Both the position numbers and the translations under genes were made by a program. Under the pieces are notes generated by a model, which saw nothing but the letters and a program-made list of their open reading frames with translations, ran no database searches and had not been told where the DNA came from. Of a stretch of DNA of 64,000 bases, positions 26,885-39,008 are shown piece by piece. Source of the DNA: Trogon surrucura (lineage: Eukaryota > Chordata > Aves > Trogoniformes > Trogonidae); NCBI GenBank assembly GCA_020746105.1, contig CM036617.1, positions 157,736,912 through 157,800,911 on the forward strand, given 5' to 3'. The number at the start of each line of letters is the position of its first letter. Position 1 is the first letter of the stretch.

Positions 26885-27309
26885 CCAGTGCATAGAAGTT
26901 GTCATGGCAATCAGCGAGGACACTGGTTTAGAATCCAGTTCATATGTGGTAGAAAACCCACAGCACCTACCTACACATATTCAAACAGAGATAATTTCTG
27001 AAGTTGTTATTGATTCTAGTTGCTTACTTTCATACATCTCCAAGGACCTGGTTTTCAGCAGGTGCTTGGGAATCCTCATCTTGCATACTTTAATAAACTA
27101 TCAAGCCTTCGAAAGTTCTTTTGCCATTATTTCTAAGAGAAAAGTGCTACTGAAGTGTGTAATGTGTTCTGGGTTTGGCCAATAACCTTTCACTTGAAAA
27201 CTATTGTTATTTTTTTAAATATCTTTAGAAAAAACATTATCTTTGATATAGGGTTTTGCAATGGTCGTTTCTAGGAGATACACTGCATAATCTCTGGCAC
27301 TACAGGAGG

Positions 27310-27475
27310 CAGCATTTCCTAGCACTTACACCAGTGGTAGTCCAAAGACCTGAGCTCTGTTTCTGACTCTCCCATTCACTCACTCACTCACTGCATGACA
27401 TTTAGCAGGTCAATTAACTTCTCTGTAACTCTTTTGCTGAATGTGAAATGGGTGTACCTGGGCCTCCTTTGGCAG
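27310..27475 (+). mobile_element. MIR-like tRNA-derived SINE relic
   Basis: GCATGACATTTAGCAGGTCA, then ATTAACTTCTCTGTAAC and GCTGAATGTGAAATGGGTG follow the MIR core in order, where a TGTGACCTTGGGCAAGTCAC-type block leads to TTAACCTCTCTG and TGTAAAATGGGG. A (TCAC)4 microsatellite at 27376-27392 sits where the MIR has its CCACTTACTAGCTG block. MIR-type SINEs predate the split of birds and mammals, so this is a very old copy. It has no coding potential. Confidence 0.62.
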
Positions 27476-27729
27476 CCTATTTAAGTCAGAAGAATACCAA
27501 GAGAAAACCACACTAGGATGGAAGGTACACTACATACTGTCAGCAGCAGCATTAACAGAAAATTGTAATTGTGGAATCTGTTCATTTTCACTGAAATATC
27601 AAAAAGTCTGAAGTCTCAAGGATCACTTTTCTTCTGAAATCCCTTGAGTATTTTGCATCCAGATACTGATTTCACATTATTTTAATCTCAGAATATTTAT
27701 TCTTGTTTCAGTCAAATTATTATTCTGGT

Positions 27730-27908
27730 ATCACAGAATCACAGAACGTTAGGGATTGGAAGGGACCTCGAAAGATCATCAAGTCCAATCCCCCTGCCAG
27801 AGCAGGAACGCCTAGATAATGCGACATAGGAACGTGTCCAGGCAGGTCTTGAATGTCTCCAGAGAAGGAGAATCCACAACCTCCCTGGGCAGCCTGTTCC
27901 AGTGTTCC
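27730..27908 (-). mobile_element. CR1 LINE 3' end, short copy
   Basis: Reverse-complemented, this 179-bp piece runs from GGAACACTGGAACAGGC through the ORF2 stop region and 3' UTR to the ATTCTGTGATTCTGTGAT tail. By my hand alignment it differs from the copy ending at 58424 at roughly 14 of about 180 positions, so both belong to the same or sibling subfamilies. It is 5'-truncated, non-functional, and in the sense orientation relative to the host gene. Confidence 0.94.
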
Positions 27909-29511
27909 AGTATAAATATAAGCAGAACCAAACTCTTAGTCCCCAGCCCATTGCTCCCTTCTGATTAGGATCTTTGTGTATATGCATTCATGCCACCACT
28001 GACGTCCAATACTGGAAAAAAAGACAAAACCTTGCTTTGGCAGTTTAACACTTATATTTCCACAGCAACACAATCAGGCGTGAGACTGAGTTGTAAGGAA
28101 TGGCGTTACATCATGCTCAAATATGTGATTATAACATACTGCAGAATGGATTCTACAAGGGAGTGATTTAGTACATGCCGATGATGATGACTAAATTGCA
28201 GCTAGTACTGAGCTAATGCGCTGCTAAAGATTGTATCAGATAAAACCAGTAATTCAGCCACCTCCATGTCTCCTCCCATAAAATTTTTATAAACCCAATC
28301 TTAGGGGAGGAAAGAAAAGACAGGGACCCTACTGAATTATTTAGAGCCTTAGCTGTCTGTGGCAAAGAAGCCCCTCTTAGGTCAGAGAGTGATATTCTTC
28401 CATTGATTTTCTTCTCTCAGAATATCTAGGGGAGAATTAAATTTGGTGGGGGAAAAAAAACCAAAACAAAACACAAAAGAAACAGGGATTCAAAGGGCGA
28501 GGCAGGAAAGACAAAGCTGACGGAGGTAGAAATGAAGAGTTTGTATTTATGAAAGAGATATTGATTAATCTCACACACTAGCAGCAGATAGACTCAAATT
28601 AGCTGTCATAATTCCAGTGATGCAGAGGGAAGTGCAGGCTCAAGCTCCATTAAATATAACCTACATCCAGAGCAGCCAGATGAGATTTGTGAGACTGAAC
28701 TCTGAAGTCCCACAGGAGATACCTGCAGTTGATTTATATTCCCGATTTCCTATTCCCTTACCAACTGTGCAATCAGTTCCTGGAGGTGGGCAGGGAATAA
28801 TTGAACAGCTAAACTGTGATTCACCCAGCCAATTAAGGAGTCTTGGGATGGGCCTCGAGACAAATTCTTCACCTTCATCCAGTTTTCCTGGGCCAGAACT
28901 ACATTCAACTCTGACAACAAGGCCGAAATCATCATGGCCCAGTTAGCAGAGTAAGATTCTGAGGATGTAAAGCTGCATTATAGTTTTCACATATTAATAT
29001 TCACACATTCTAGACCTTTTCAAAGTAGCAAGTAGGAGAATGTCCTAGTTGTACCCAAGGGTCAGGTTTATTCTATAATTCAATGTACAAAAAGCATCAC
29101 TGCAAAACAGTAATTAAAATGGCAACCACTGCCTAGTAGCTATCAACACATAAAAATCACCTACGTGCTTCAGCCTGCAGCTTCTGTTGGGGTCAAAGCC
29201 AGGTTGCTTGATTCAAAGTTTGTTGGCATCTATCTCATGCTGGCTGCTGTGATGTTCCCTTGTGGATGGTGCATGGCTTTGTGAACAAATCAAAATAATC
29301 TCATTTCCAAAATGTTCCACTTAACTCTTTCTTCTTGCACTGAAGCAAGGAAGCATGTACCTCTCATTACTAACTCCGCGTGTGGCATGTAATCACTTTG
29401 AAATATTTAGCTGGCTAGCTTTCATCTTGCTAACAGTGTGGGGTGGGGCATCACACTGAAGTATAAGTAAACTGGGATATAAACCAGGCATTATATTAGT
29501 ATATAAATCAA

Positions 29512-29620
29512 AAATTGTAGAAGTCAGATGGAAGAGACCCATTAGATCATCCTGTTTCTTCTTCCCCATGTTCTCACCCTAAGAATGCCCAAGGCATCAT
29601 TCTTGATTAGCCAAGAGACT
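29512..29620 (-). mobile_element. Possible very old CR1/L3-like LINE relic
   Basis: AGATGGAAGAGACCCATTAG and then ATCATCCTGTTTCTT resemble the antisense CR1/L3 3' end, where GGAAGAGACC...GATCATC...GTCC is usual. The following 70 bases fit poorly. This could be an ancient CR1-like piece or a chance match. Confidence 0.38.
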
Positions 29621-30537
29621 GAAAAACGCCCATCTCTCCCCCTCTGTGTCTCTCAAGAGGGAAAGAAGGGCAACAGAGAGTTCTGCATGCATATTAATAA
29701 AGCTATATTTTGACTGACTGAATGGTTGGAAATGGTTAGCAATGGTATGTTTTACCTGTCAACATCTCCATACTGCAAAAGGCAAAATGGCTCTATGACT
29801 CCTTTGCAAAAAATCACCAGTAAGGCTGCAGCGGGTTTGCTCATAATTTTTCTTCACTCAGAACAGCTCCATAAATACCCTAGAACTCTTTTCAATTATG
29901 AAGACAAAACCATGTCTTTTTTCCAATATAACACTGACAGACAATGTAAAACATCACCTACGCCAAGTGAATCCAAGTGCCTGCATTTACATATACAACA
30001 GAAAACAAAAGCAAACAAAAAATATCAAAACATTATGAAGGCTACCCAGTCAAGTATGCCAAAGTTAGGAAATATAAGAATGTGACCCTTTGAAAAGGTC
30101 GGTGTGAAAGGTTAGAACACATCCAACCCCTCTAGCAAAGAGCAGTCAGAGCTGAGATCAGTCAGCTGACATACAGCTCTTCTCACACAAGCCCCTTCCC
30201 TCTACATTTATCATCACTAAGGACTTTTGGGCTAAGCCAATTAATCTAAGAAATCTCTTTAGAGGTGGTCCCTAGTCATTTACTCTGACCCAGTGTGAGT
30301 TGGGTGACCATTTCAAATCTGATTTACAGGGTGTGGAGCACTTGCAGTTCTGAAAGGCAATGGGAGATGTGCTCTGAACATACAAAAAGTTATTTAATAC
30401 TCAGTACTGTAAAACCCAAGGTTTTGTCATCTCCAACTGGCCACCTAAAAAAGCCCCCAAACACTTAATTTTGATTGTCAGGGCTAAAATGAAAATTAAA
30501 TCCCAAAATATTATTAGATATTAATATGTTTATCTTT

Positions 30538-30542
30538 ACATG
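30538..30542. repeat. Target-site duplication, left copy
   Basis: ACATG directly precedes the LTR and is repeated exactly at 31374-31378 after it. It marks the insertion event. Confidence 0.82.
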
Positions 30543-31373
30543 TGTCCTGGGTTTAACTAAAAAACCCGGCTCTGTTTAGTGATTTTTACTTTCCAGTTTA
30601 GTCTCTTCTAAAAGGCTGCACTTTCTGAATTCAGCACCATGTTTTTGCAGACAGTGTGTGCTACTGGCAGTGATAACACCTGATGTTTACAGTCACTGCC
30701 TGGGACTGGGATGCAGAAAGGCTCTTGCTGATACTTATTCCTACAGTGACCAAGGCCAGTGCTGGCTCTTGTGTGCCACGCTGGGGGTGCTGGGTAGTAA
30801 GAGGGGTCACAAGGAAGTAAAAGGTTGCACCTCCGGGGGGTAATAGACAGGACAGGTGACCAACGAGAGCATACCATCCCATATACGTCATATCTAGTAC
30901 AAATTGAGTGATCACGAGAGTTTCGGCCTTTTTTTCGGCCTTTTTGCCCTGTTTTTTTTTTGCCTCTTTTGCCCCTTTTTCTGCAATGGCCGGTGCCCAG
31001 AGAGGACTCCATCTGACCTCCTGATTTTGATCTGGATCCTGAGTTCCTGAATCCAGCTCCCTGTATCCAGCTCCCACCGCCGCTGAGCCTGGGGTTTCCC
31101 CAGTGCCTCCTGCTCTGCAGCACCAGTGGGGATTGATATTGGGGGAGAGAGCTGGGTTTGATATCGGGCTACTATCTATAGTTGTATATAGTTCTTTACT
31201 TTTATCTTTTCACTATTATTTCCATTATTTTCATTAAAGCTGTTCTAGTTTTTCTTCTCTAACCCGTAAGTCTCTCTCCCTCATTCCCTTTTCTCTTCCC
31301 GTTTGTGGGGGGGAAGAGGGGGTTAGAGAGCGTCTGTCCACGTTAGTGGCCGGCCCAGCCCTAACACGCGACA
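30543..31373 (+). mobile_element. Solo LTR of an avian endogenous retrovirus (ERVL-like?)
   Basis: This is an 831-bp element that begins TGTCCTGGGTTTAAC and ends CACGCGACA, giving the TG...CA termini of a retroviral LTR. It is flanked by a perfect 5-bp direct repeat, ACATG, at 30538-30542 and 31374-31378. Inside are a TATA-like stretch (31185-31190), an ATTAAA polyadenylation signal (31233-31238), a long T- and C-rich 3' part and a G-run before the end. This layout is familiar from bird LTRs. No gag, pol or env lies beside it, so it is a solo LTR left by recombination between the two ends of a provirus. A 5-bp duplication suits class III (ERVL-like) or some class I elements better than class II, which usually makes 6 bp. 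The sharp ends suggest a fairly recent avian insertion. It is antisense to the host gene. Confidence 0.85.
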
Positions 31374-31378
31374 ACATG
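31374..31378. repeat. Target-site duplication, right copy
   Basis: ACATG directly follows the LTR's terminal ACA and matches the left copy at 30538-30542. Confidence 0.82.
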
Positions 31379-31723
31379 CCGTGCTTCAGTACAATAATTA
31401 GGTCCAGGAGTTGTGTATTCTGCAACAAAAAGGCCAGCAACCATATATTAAGCAATGAAAGAGAAACCAAACATTGAAGACGTCATCAAATGGAAACAGC
31501 ATATTGCAAATGTACGTAACAAGGCAGGGGTCATGTGGAGAACACAATACATGATTACAGTAATTAAAGACTTAATTTATCTCCTCTGAGCACGCTCATT
31601 ATTAAGGCCAAGTATGCAGACTGAATTGTGTCATCTCCTAACTTTACACGCTTTGTGTTTGCAACCGTAAAAACTTTCATCTGATTTTAAGTTCTTAACT
31701 TGAAAACTAAGAACAAATTGCAA

Positions 31724-31787
31724 AAGCAGAAATTCTAGTGTGGGGTTTCTTACCCAAGCAGAAATTCTGGTCTGGGGTTTCTTATTC
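31724..31787 (+). repeat. Tandem duplication, 32-bp unit, two copies
   Basis: AAGCAGAAATTCTAGTGTGG and the rest of the unit (31724-31755) is directly repeated at 31756-31787 with four differences. The copies abut exactly, about 350 bp downstream of the solo LTR. Confidence 0.9.
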
Positions 31788-32450
31788 AAAAGACTGGTGA
31801 GTGGCTTGTCAGCTGAACAAGACTGTCTTGATTCACCTCTGAGCCCCCTGTTGTGTGAGATGGGCTGAACACAGTGCAGTTGAGGGAGCAGGATGAGAGC
31901 TTCCCCTTGCTCATGTTTCACAGGTGTGTTGGCAGTGGATGCACAGTAAGAGTCCTCACTCACGCACTTTGAGCAGGGCTTTGGAGGGGATCCTTCTCTG
32001 TTCGTTCCCCACCTCTCTTCAACGCACAAAGAGCTTTGCCATTTTTGCACCTTACCTCCAAATTGTTCTAGTCCACCATTCAGGCCCTTATCCCAGTCTC
32101 AATGTTCAATAATCATTTGTCTCACCTCTCCCAACTCACCAGCACAAAGTTTCACTTCTATCCTTGTTCTTATTTCCTCTCTTCCCAAATCTTGGCCATG
32201 TTTTCTACTCAGACACCCCTGCCAACTCAGGGCTGGGCTGTCTACTGACCTCCTCCCTCACTTCTTCCCTGCATTTCTGTCTCTGAGAATCAAAAGTAGT
32301 ATGAGAAATAAAAAGGAGTATACAATTAGGAAAGCTACTCACTAACGTAGGTATTAAGGCCACAGCCATATTAGCAGCTTCCAAGATGAAGCCTAGTAGA
32401 TGCTATAAAATCCCTTACAGATTTCAAAATAGGTCTTAGATTTTGATGCC

Positions 32451-32479
32451 AAAAAAAAAAAAAAAAAGAAAGAAAGAAC
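32451..32479 (+). repeat. Poly-A run with (GAAA) extension
   Basis: A17 is followed by GAAAGAAAGAA. It is an A-rich microsatellite. No source retroposon was recognised upstream. Confidence 0.85.
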
Positions 32480-32528
32480 TTTTGTATCTTAGCTTGAAAT
32501 AGCAGGATATGAAGAAAAGCCTACAGCA

Positions 32529-32544
32529 GAGAGAGAGAGAGAGA
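32529..32544 (+). repeat. (GA)8 microsatellite
   Basis: Eight uninterrupted GA units lie 50 bp from the A-rich microsatellite at 32451. Confidence 0.88.
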
Positions 32545-35500
32545 AACGAGAAGGTCTGCACTACCACCTGGTCATTAGCTATGAGAACAATTAATATGAT
32601 GGAGATCCAACAACATGAGACCTCCAGGCATGTGAGCACCTGCCACCTGACTCGCCTCCAGGATGGCTGCCCCGTCTGCTTTAATAACCAATGCACTAAG
32701 GAATGACATCATTTAGTCAGCCAAATGGCACTGACCAGCAGGATGGTGTCATACTTCAGGGTGTACCTCCACCTGGGGGTGAAGGTAGCTAATTAAAAAT
32801 GGAACAGCACTTCCTTGTAGAGGAAGACAGGAATGGAAGTAGACCCAAGGGAGTATGGGAGAGAGAGTGGAAGAATGGAGCAAGAAAAGTGGGATGCTGC
32901 CTATTTATTTCAAACACAGCTGTCAGTAGTACCCAGGGTAGTACTCAGGTCAGCACTTAATACAGATATAACAATAAAATATTTATCATTGCTTATAAAA
33001 GCAGACAGAGCCAAGCCCACGAGCCTACTGGTGTTACTAATGTATTGTCAAGCCATCAACAGAGCTTCTGTGCAAATATCAATATGTTGTTCCCTGGAAT
33101 GAAAAGGCTTGAGAAGCCTGTAGAAATTAAAAGTATAGACATTACAGCCTTTTCCAGAGTGCTACCTATTGCCACTACCATCAGTGCCAAAACCAACCTC
33201 CACACAGGAGATTTTTTCATGTGTATCCCAGTAGTTTTACAGGTTCTAGGGAGGCATCTGAGTGCTTTGTAGGCCTAAATGAGGGAGCCTTAATGTCCTG
33301 CAAAGTTCAGACCATTAAGGCTGATAAAAGCCATTCGGCTTTCATGTAGATGCTATATGAATTAAAATATTACCACACTCTACATCCTGTAGAAATCCTT
33401 CATTTCCTCCAACACTTGCTCCTTTCAGAATGTGCCAGGCTATTACTTTTGACTTTACAATTCATTTTTTATGCAAATGGATTTCAGGTCACCGCAAACA
33501 TAGAATTATTGCAGTTTTCAACAGCACAGACAAATGTTATCATTCCAATTAATGCAAGGCATTACGGTTCCTCTTCCCCTGACGATGCAGCTCTCCGTGT
33601 CAATGCTCTGAGCTCAGAGCCCATATCCTGTGGTCCCACAGGAGAAGTGAGAGGGTACAAGATGGGCAAAACAGATCCCCCAATGCCAGACAAGGAGCAT
33701 ATCCAGCAAAACCCAGGAAATTCTAAACATTTCTTAGCAAGCGTGAGCTACCTATCTGTGAACTGGTTCTCTCTAAAGCAGCCTGGTGACACAATTCCCA
33801 CACAGTGCAGGAAGAGATCAGTTTCCATAGCAATTCCAGCCGCTTGCTCGGTGTTCCTCGACACAAAACACAGCTGCTTTGGAAGACAGGCCTAGACAGC
33901 AATGGCAAGCTGGGGAAGAGCAGACTAACAGAAATTCCCACTTTTGTGGCCATGTTTAATCCAAAGGACAAATTCGGGTCTGTGATGTATAGGGAGGAAG
34001 AAAAAATAACAGACTTGAAGACCTAGCTATCTACCTCACATGATTGGCTCTGTGAGTCAGCAAAATAAAAGCTTTTGTAGAAAAGGAAGAATTTCTCATC
34101 TCTCCTGGTGTGGAGACTTTCACATAATAGAGCACAAGCCACTGGGAGCTCTACCATACAAAGGCTCCAAGCACCATGCAGAATTTGTCCCATTTCAGCC
34201 ACCAGGAGAAACGGAAGAGACATTGGTTTGACTTGCTCTCCGAGAGAAAAAAGAAATTTCACTCTTCAGGAACAACACATCCACAACTTGCTTGTTCAGA
34301 GTGCTTTAAAGCCACATTCTTCACTTGCTTTGGAGAGAAGGTAGCTCTGGAAAAGTCCCATTTTACCCTTTCCTTGCCAAGGCCATAGCGAGTAAGACTA
34401 CAGAGAGACTCAAAAGCACTAGCCCTGTGAGGCTCCAGGCAGGTCAGTACCTACACAGTTGCTCTTTTTTGAAATTGTTCACAAAATGGATACAAACAAG
34501 TCCCACGGCAAATACAAGTATGTTGAAAGGTAATATGAGTGAGGAAGCACAAGGTCTAAACAACAGAAGCTAGGGGTAAAAATAAAAACATCATCATGCT
34601 ACACAGGCTCTAAGAAAGTATGAAGAAATTACCTCTCATCTTGTCTGCATCTTCCTCCTTTTTCTGCACTATTTGACTTCCTCTAAGTAAGTTTCTAATT
34701 CTCCCAGCAAGACAATGAAATGTAGAGTTGGATTAAGCATAATCTCTGCATCTATCTTCTATACTGTGGTTACCCTTTTTCACACAACAGTTGTTTCTTA
34801 AAGACTGCAGCAGAAGATCAATTTAGAGCCTGGGTTGTTTACAGCCTATTTGCAAAACAAGGAAACAAACAAGAAAAACCTCACCACAAATAAACAGGAA
34901 TGACCTTCCCACAGACCCCCCTGATCACATAAAACAGCATCAACCCAACAGGTGTCTGTTTTGCTCCAAGGAGTAAGCCAGTAAACTACATACTCCCTGG
35001 GCTTCGAGTGCCTTAGCGAGCAGTACTATCAGTTATTGGAGAGTGCCAAACTGAACACAGCACATCTCTTCATTGCCTTGGTGGTACTACCATTTTCAAA
35101 GCAAACACAGCCTTTCACCTTCTTCGCTGTCATATACCAGGATAATGGTTTCCTGAAGTTTTTGGGACAAGAGAAAAAAATTTAGCATCAACATAATCTC
35201 CTGTTTTTATGATCAACTTTCTTGAAGTTAAAGTGCTTATTCCGCCATCTGAAAACATCTCTCACCCCGCCCAATGCCTGTACCGTATTCTATAGCACAA
35301 ACCCCTGCCATGATCACTTTCGCCATGTTTTGTGAACACAAATCTGCAGTATACTGAAAAGGAACCTACAAGAACAGCATAAAACACATGGAACTGAAGA
35401 TATGGATAAATACAGAACTGTGTAGATTTTCTTGGATTTTTATTCTAAAAGCATTGGTGATGCTGGAGTTTTTCAGAAGCCAGAACCATGGATCAAGTTT

Positions 35501-38500
35501 CTGTGCATAAGGCTGGGGCCAAACTGTGACAGGGTAAATGGCCAATAGTGACTCAATCATACCGTTACATCGGCATCTTCCATACGGAGACAGTTACTCA
35601 TGCTCAAAGTTGTTGCACACAGCTTTGCTTTCTTTCTCCCTTCTCCTCCCAGCTCATATAGACACTTGTTTTGTCTAATTAGGTGAGCGTTTATCTCCTG
35701 ACAGGCAAGAGCTGGCAAAACTACAATCATCCTTCCTTCCATCCCTGTCTAACCAGAGATAGTTGAGAGGAAGTGATTGCAGGGAAGTGACGTCCTATTT
35801 CCCCAGCTCATGCTGCCATAGGCAATCAATTTGGAGCAAAGGTTCCATCTTGAAAATGTCAACCAGAATGAAATAAAGATAAAATCAAAAATGATAAAGT
35901 CAGTTCCAACCATTCCTCCAGGTCCAACTGCTCCCCTGGGTACTTCTAGCATAGCCAGCAGCACAGCTAGAAGTATATCTGCTTTCTGTGCTGACTGGTG
36001 CCATGGGGTCCTCAGTCTCAAATTAATTGCCCCTCACCCACTCCTGCAATTCAAGAGAAACTGCTGGAGCATCAGTTCTGCCCATCAGTCTGAAAAAAAA
36101 GCAGTCTGCTGAGCACGGCTGGAGTGCTTTCTTCTCTGATCTTCCACCCAGCAAACAGGCAAAGCAGCAGATTTCCTTCTCAGATGCCATGGTTTTGCAC
36201 CAGAGAAGGAAAACAAACACTAGTGAAATACAAATATGGCCAAGGACAGCAACAGCTTTAGCCTAGAAGAGGCTTTTTTTTTTCAGTAAACTGGTCAGAC
36301 ACTCCGGCTTCACCTTTCTAGTTCCTCTGAAATTCTCCAGGATGCCATTTTGCCCCAGCGTTTCACCATGAAATATTTTCCCCATCTCACGATACAGATT
36401 CAAGAAATTGCCCATGACAAGAGCAGCAAGAACAACAGGCCTGGGTCCTGCTTCTTTTGCTGTTTGTCACAACACTCAGTGAGAGGAAAATTCTGAATAG
36501 GAAATTGTTCAGAGGAAATTAACCGTCAGGTTGACTTGGAAACACTCTTTCACTTCAGGATGAGCAGCGGTGAGCTGAAGTAGTTGTGCCTTGAGGTCCA
36601 GGGGTACAGGACCAGGTCAACTACTAAGGCAGGGACTAAAATTACAGGGACTTTCTGAAGGTAGTCTTCCCCCCACTATAGGTCTACCCCACTGCAATAG
36701 AAGACACTCCCCCTCAACCGAAACACAATTTGAAAAGATTGGTATTGCCCTTGTCTTTTAAAACTGATATTTTATAGAAAAACAGCAAAGTCACTGCTCC
36801 TGTGCAGGAAATAGTCATGTAGGTTCCGTTCATTCTTTAATGTGGTGACCTACAGACCCTCCAGTGGTTGATCCCACATATCCAGCATTCACCATTGCCC
36901 CTAACTGCTCTGGAGAAGACAGAACTTCAGCAAAGCACTTCTCTCCTTTGCTCTCTTTAGATGGGGAGATTCAAACTTCAGTTCTATCTACATCTACCTA
37001 CTCTTATCTGACTCATGAAGTGGCAAGAAAATCTGGGTCAGAAATATGCATGCACACCCACACACTCTGAGTACTCTCCCCGGGGAGGGAACAAGCAGCC
37101 TTATCCTGAAAGTTCCTCGGACCGAGTCAGATATGTAAATGTGTGAGCACAGTGTGTCTAGACTACTGCTTTGGAGACTGACTCTGCTGAAGGCTCCTGC
37201 CAGGTGCCAATACACCAGGCTCAGGAATTTTCCCATCCCACCACACACGCCAAGTATCTTACATGGCCAGGGATATTAGTAATGATATTTAAGTTGGAGG
37301 GGCAGGGGGGAATATAAACACAGCTTCAGAATAAGTCTTTAGTTGAGACATTGCCAAGATAAAGATGAACATCTTAAGATGATAATTCCTACACTAAATA
37401 GTGAGATTCCCAGTGGATGGTTGCAGCCACAGCAGTGGCAAAGGCACACATACACAAATAAAAGCATAAACTAAATACCCTTTCTACTGCCCTGTGAATC
37501 CTAACAGAAGATGCCTTGAGTGGGGGGGGTGTGTTTCTCGACACAAGCAGAGATGTCAAGTAGTAGCAGAAAACTGAAAGAGAACCGAATCACCTGATCT
37601 CCTGATTTCAGGGACAAATGAGCACAGCACAATATTTTGCAAGACCAGTCTCTTACAAGCTCCTGAAAGGCATGAGTTCAATACTCCTTTTGTCATGTCA
37701 CAGAGTATGTATTTATCCACACAGACATATTTTGGAAAAAAAAATTAAAAAAAAATGGAGTTTAAGACAACCTTCTAGAATTTTCTTAATGCTTTATCAG
37801 ATTTGACTAGGCAGGCCTACAAGCACCAATAAGTCTCAAACTAGGCCTGACTTTGCTAACACAGGATATCAACTACCTCATTAAATGATCTCCCCAGCAC
37901 TTAAAAGAACCTTCCCTAAAGCAACAGTCACATAAGGCAGGAGTGAAACAGAGATTGAAAGGCCTGGGAATGACAGAGGTCTTACACATTTCTCAGACTG
38001 ACACAGTCTGGACAGTATCTGCTCACTAGCACCCCTCAAGGTTTTTGGTTCGAATCAGCATCCCTCAGCTCTGCTGTCTTCAAGGAGCTGTTGACTGCTC
38101 CCACTGAGATAGAGGAGCTCAGGACATTTATCAGTCTCCAGGACCATACAGTAACAAGAGCAAGTTGCAGTGGCATCCTTCCTTGTGAAATCCTACCTCT
38201 CCCATTTTATCACTGAAAAGCCTTTTCCACCTCCAAGATGAGAAAGAGAAAAGCTTTAAGGCTGTCCAATACATCCCAAGGCAATTCCATCTCTGTCAGA
38301 CCTTGTTGCTTCAGCAAAGGTTACAAGTTTGTGACTACTGGCTACAATTATCACTGAGGGCTAAGCTCCTTCCCTGTGCCTAAAGGGTGCAGTATTTCTC
38401 CTTCTAGATCTTCAGAGTGATGCCACACTCACCCAGGAGCTGCTGGCAGCAGGACATATTCTATGACAAAAGCCAGCAATGAATTCTCCTAGAAGCAGGA

Positions 38501-38815
38501 GACTCAGCAGCAGAATGAGCTGCATAAGAATATGCTCACGTACGGAGCATTCTCCTGAATTAAAAAATAGGGCATTGATTTTGTTATTCACTTTTGTATT
38601 TAACTCAATATTAATCTCTGCATACAAATACCTCTTCCCCACCACCACTTTCTCATGCCTCAGCAGAATTTCTAGTCAGCAGCAGAAACAGAGATGTAGG
38701 TCCTAAGAACAAATCGATCGGTCTGCTCTAAAGACAAACTGTATGTGAGAAGAGGGCTCTGAGCAGGCTGTCAGTCAAAGCCTCTGTTCTCATTTATCAC
38801 CGAGTACCTCCATCA

Positions 38816-39008
<193 letters not shown>

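Noticed and set aside
27739-27987. 82-codon minus-strand open frame
   Set aside because: Most of it is the CR1 3' end read on the element's own strand in a frame unrelated to any host gene.
28170-28250. C/D-box snoRNA-like motifs (GATGATGA ... CTGA)
   Set aside because: The motifs are too short and common, and no terminal stem brings them together.
30608-31123. 171-codon minus-strand open frame
   Set aside because: It lies wholly inside the solo LTR and is a non-coding shadow of that element.
33350-33895. 181-codon open frame on the plus strand
   Set aside because: Composition and content look random, with no motif. It overlaps other chance frames.
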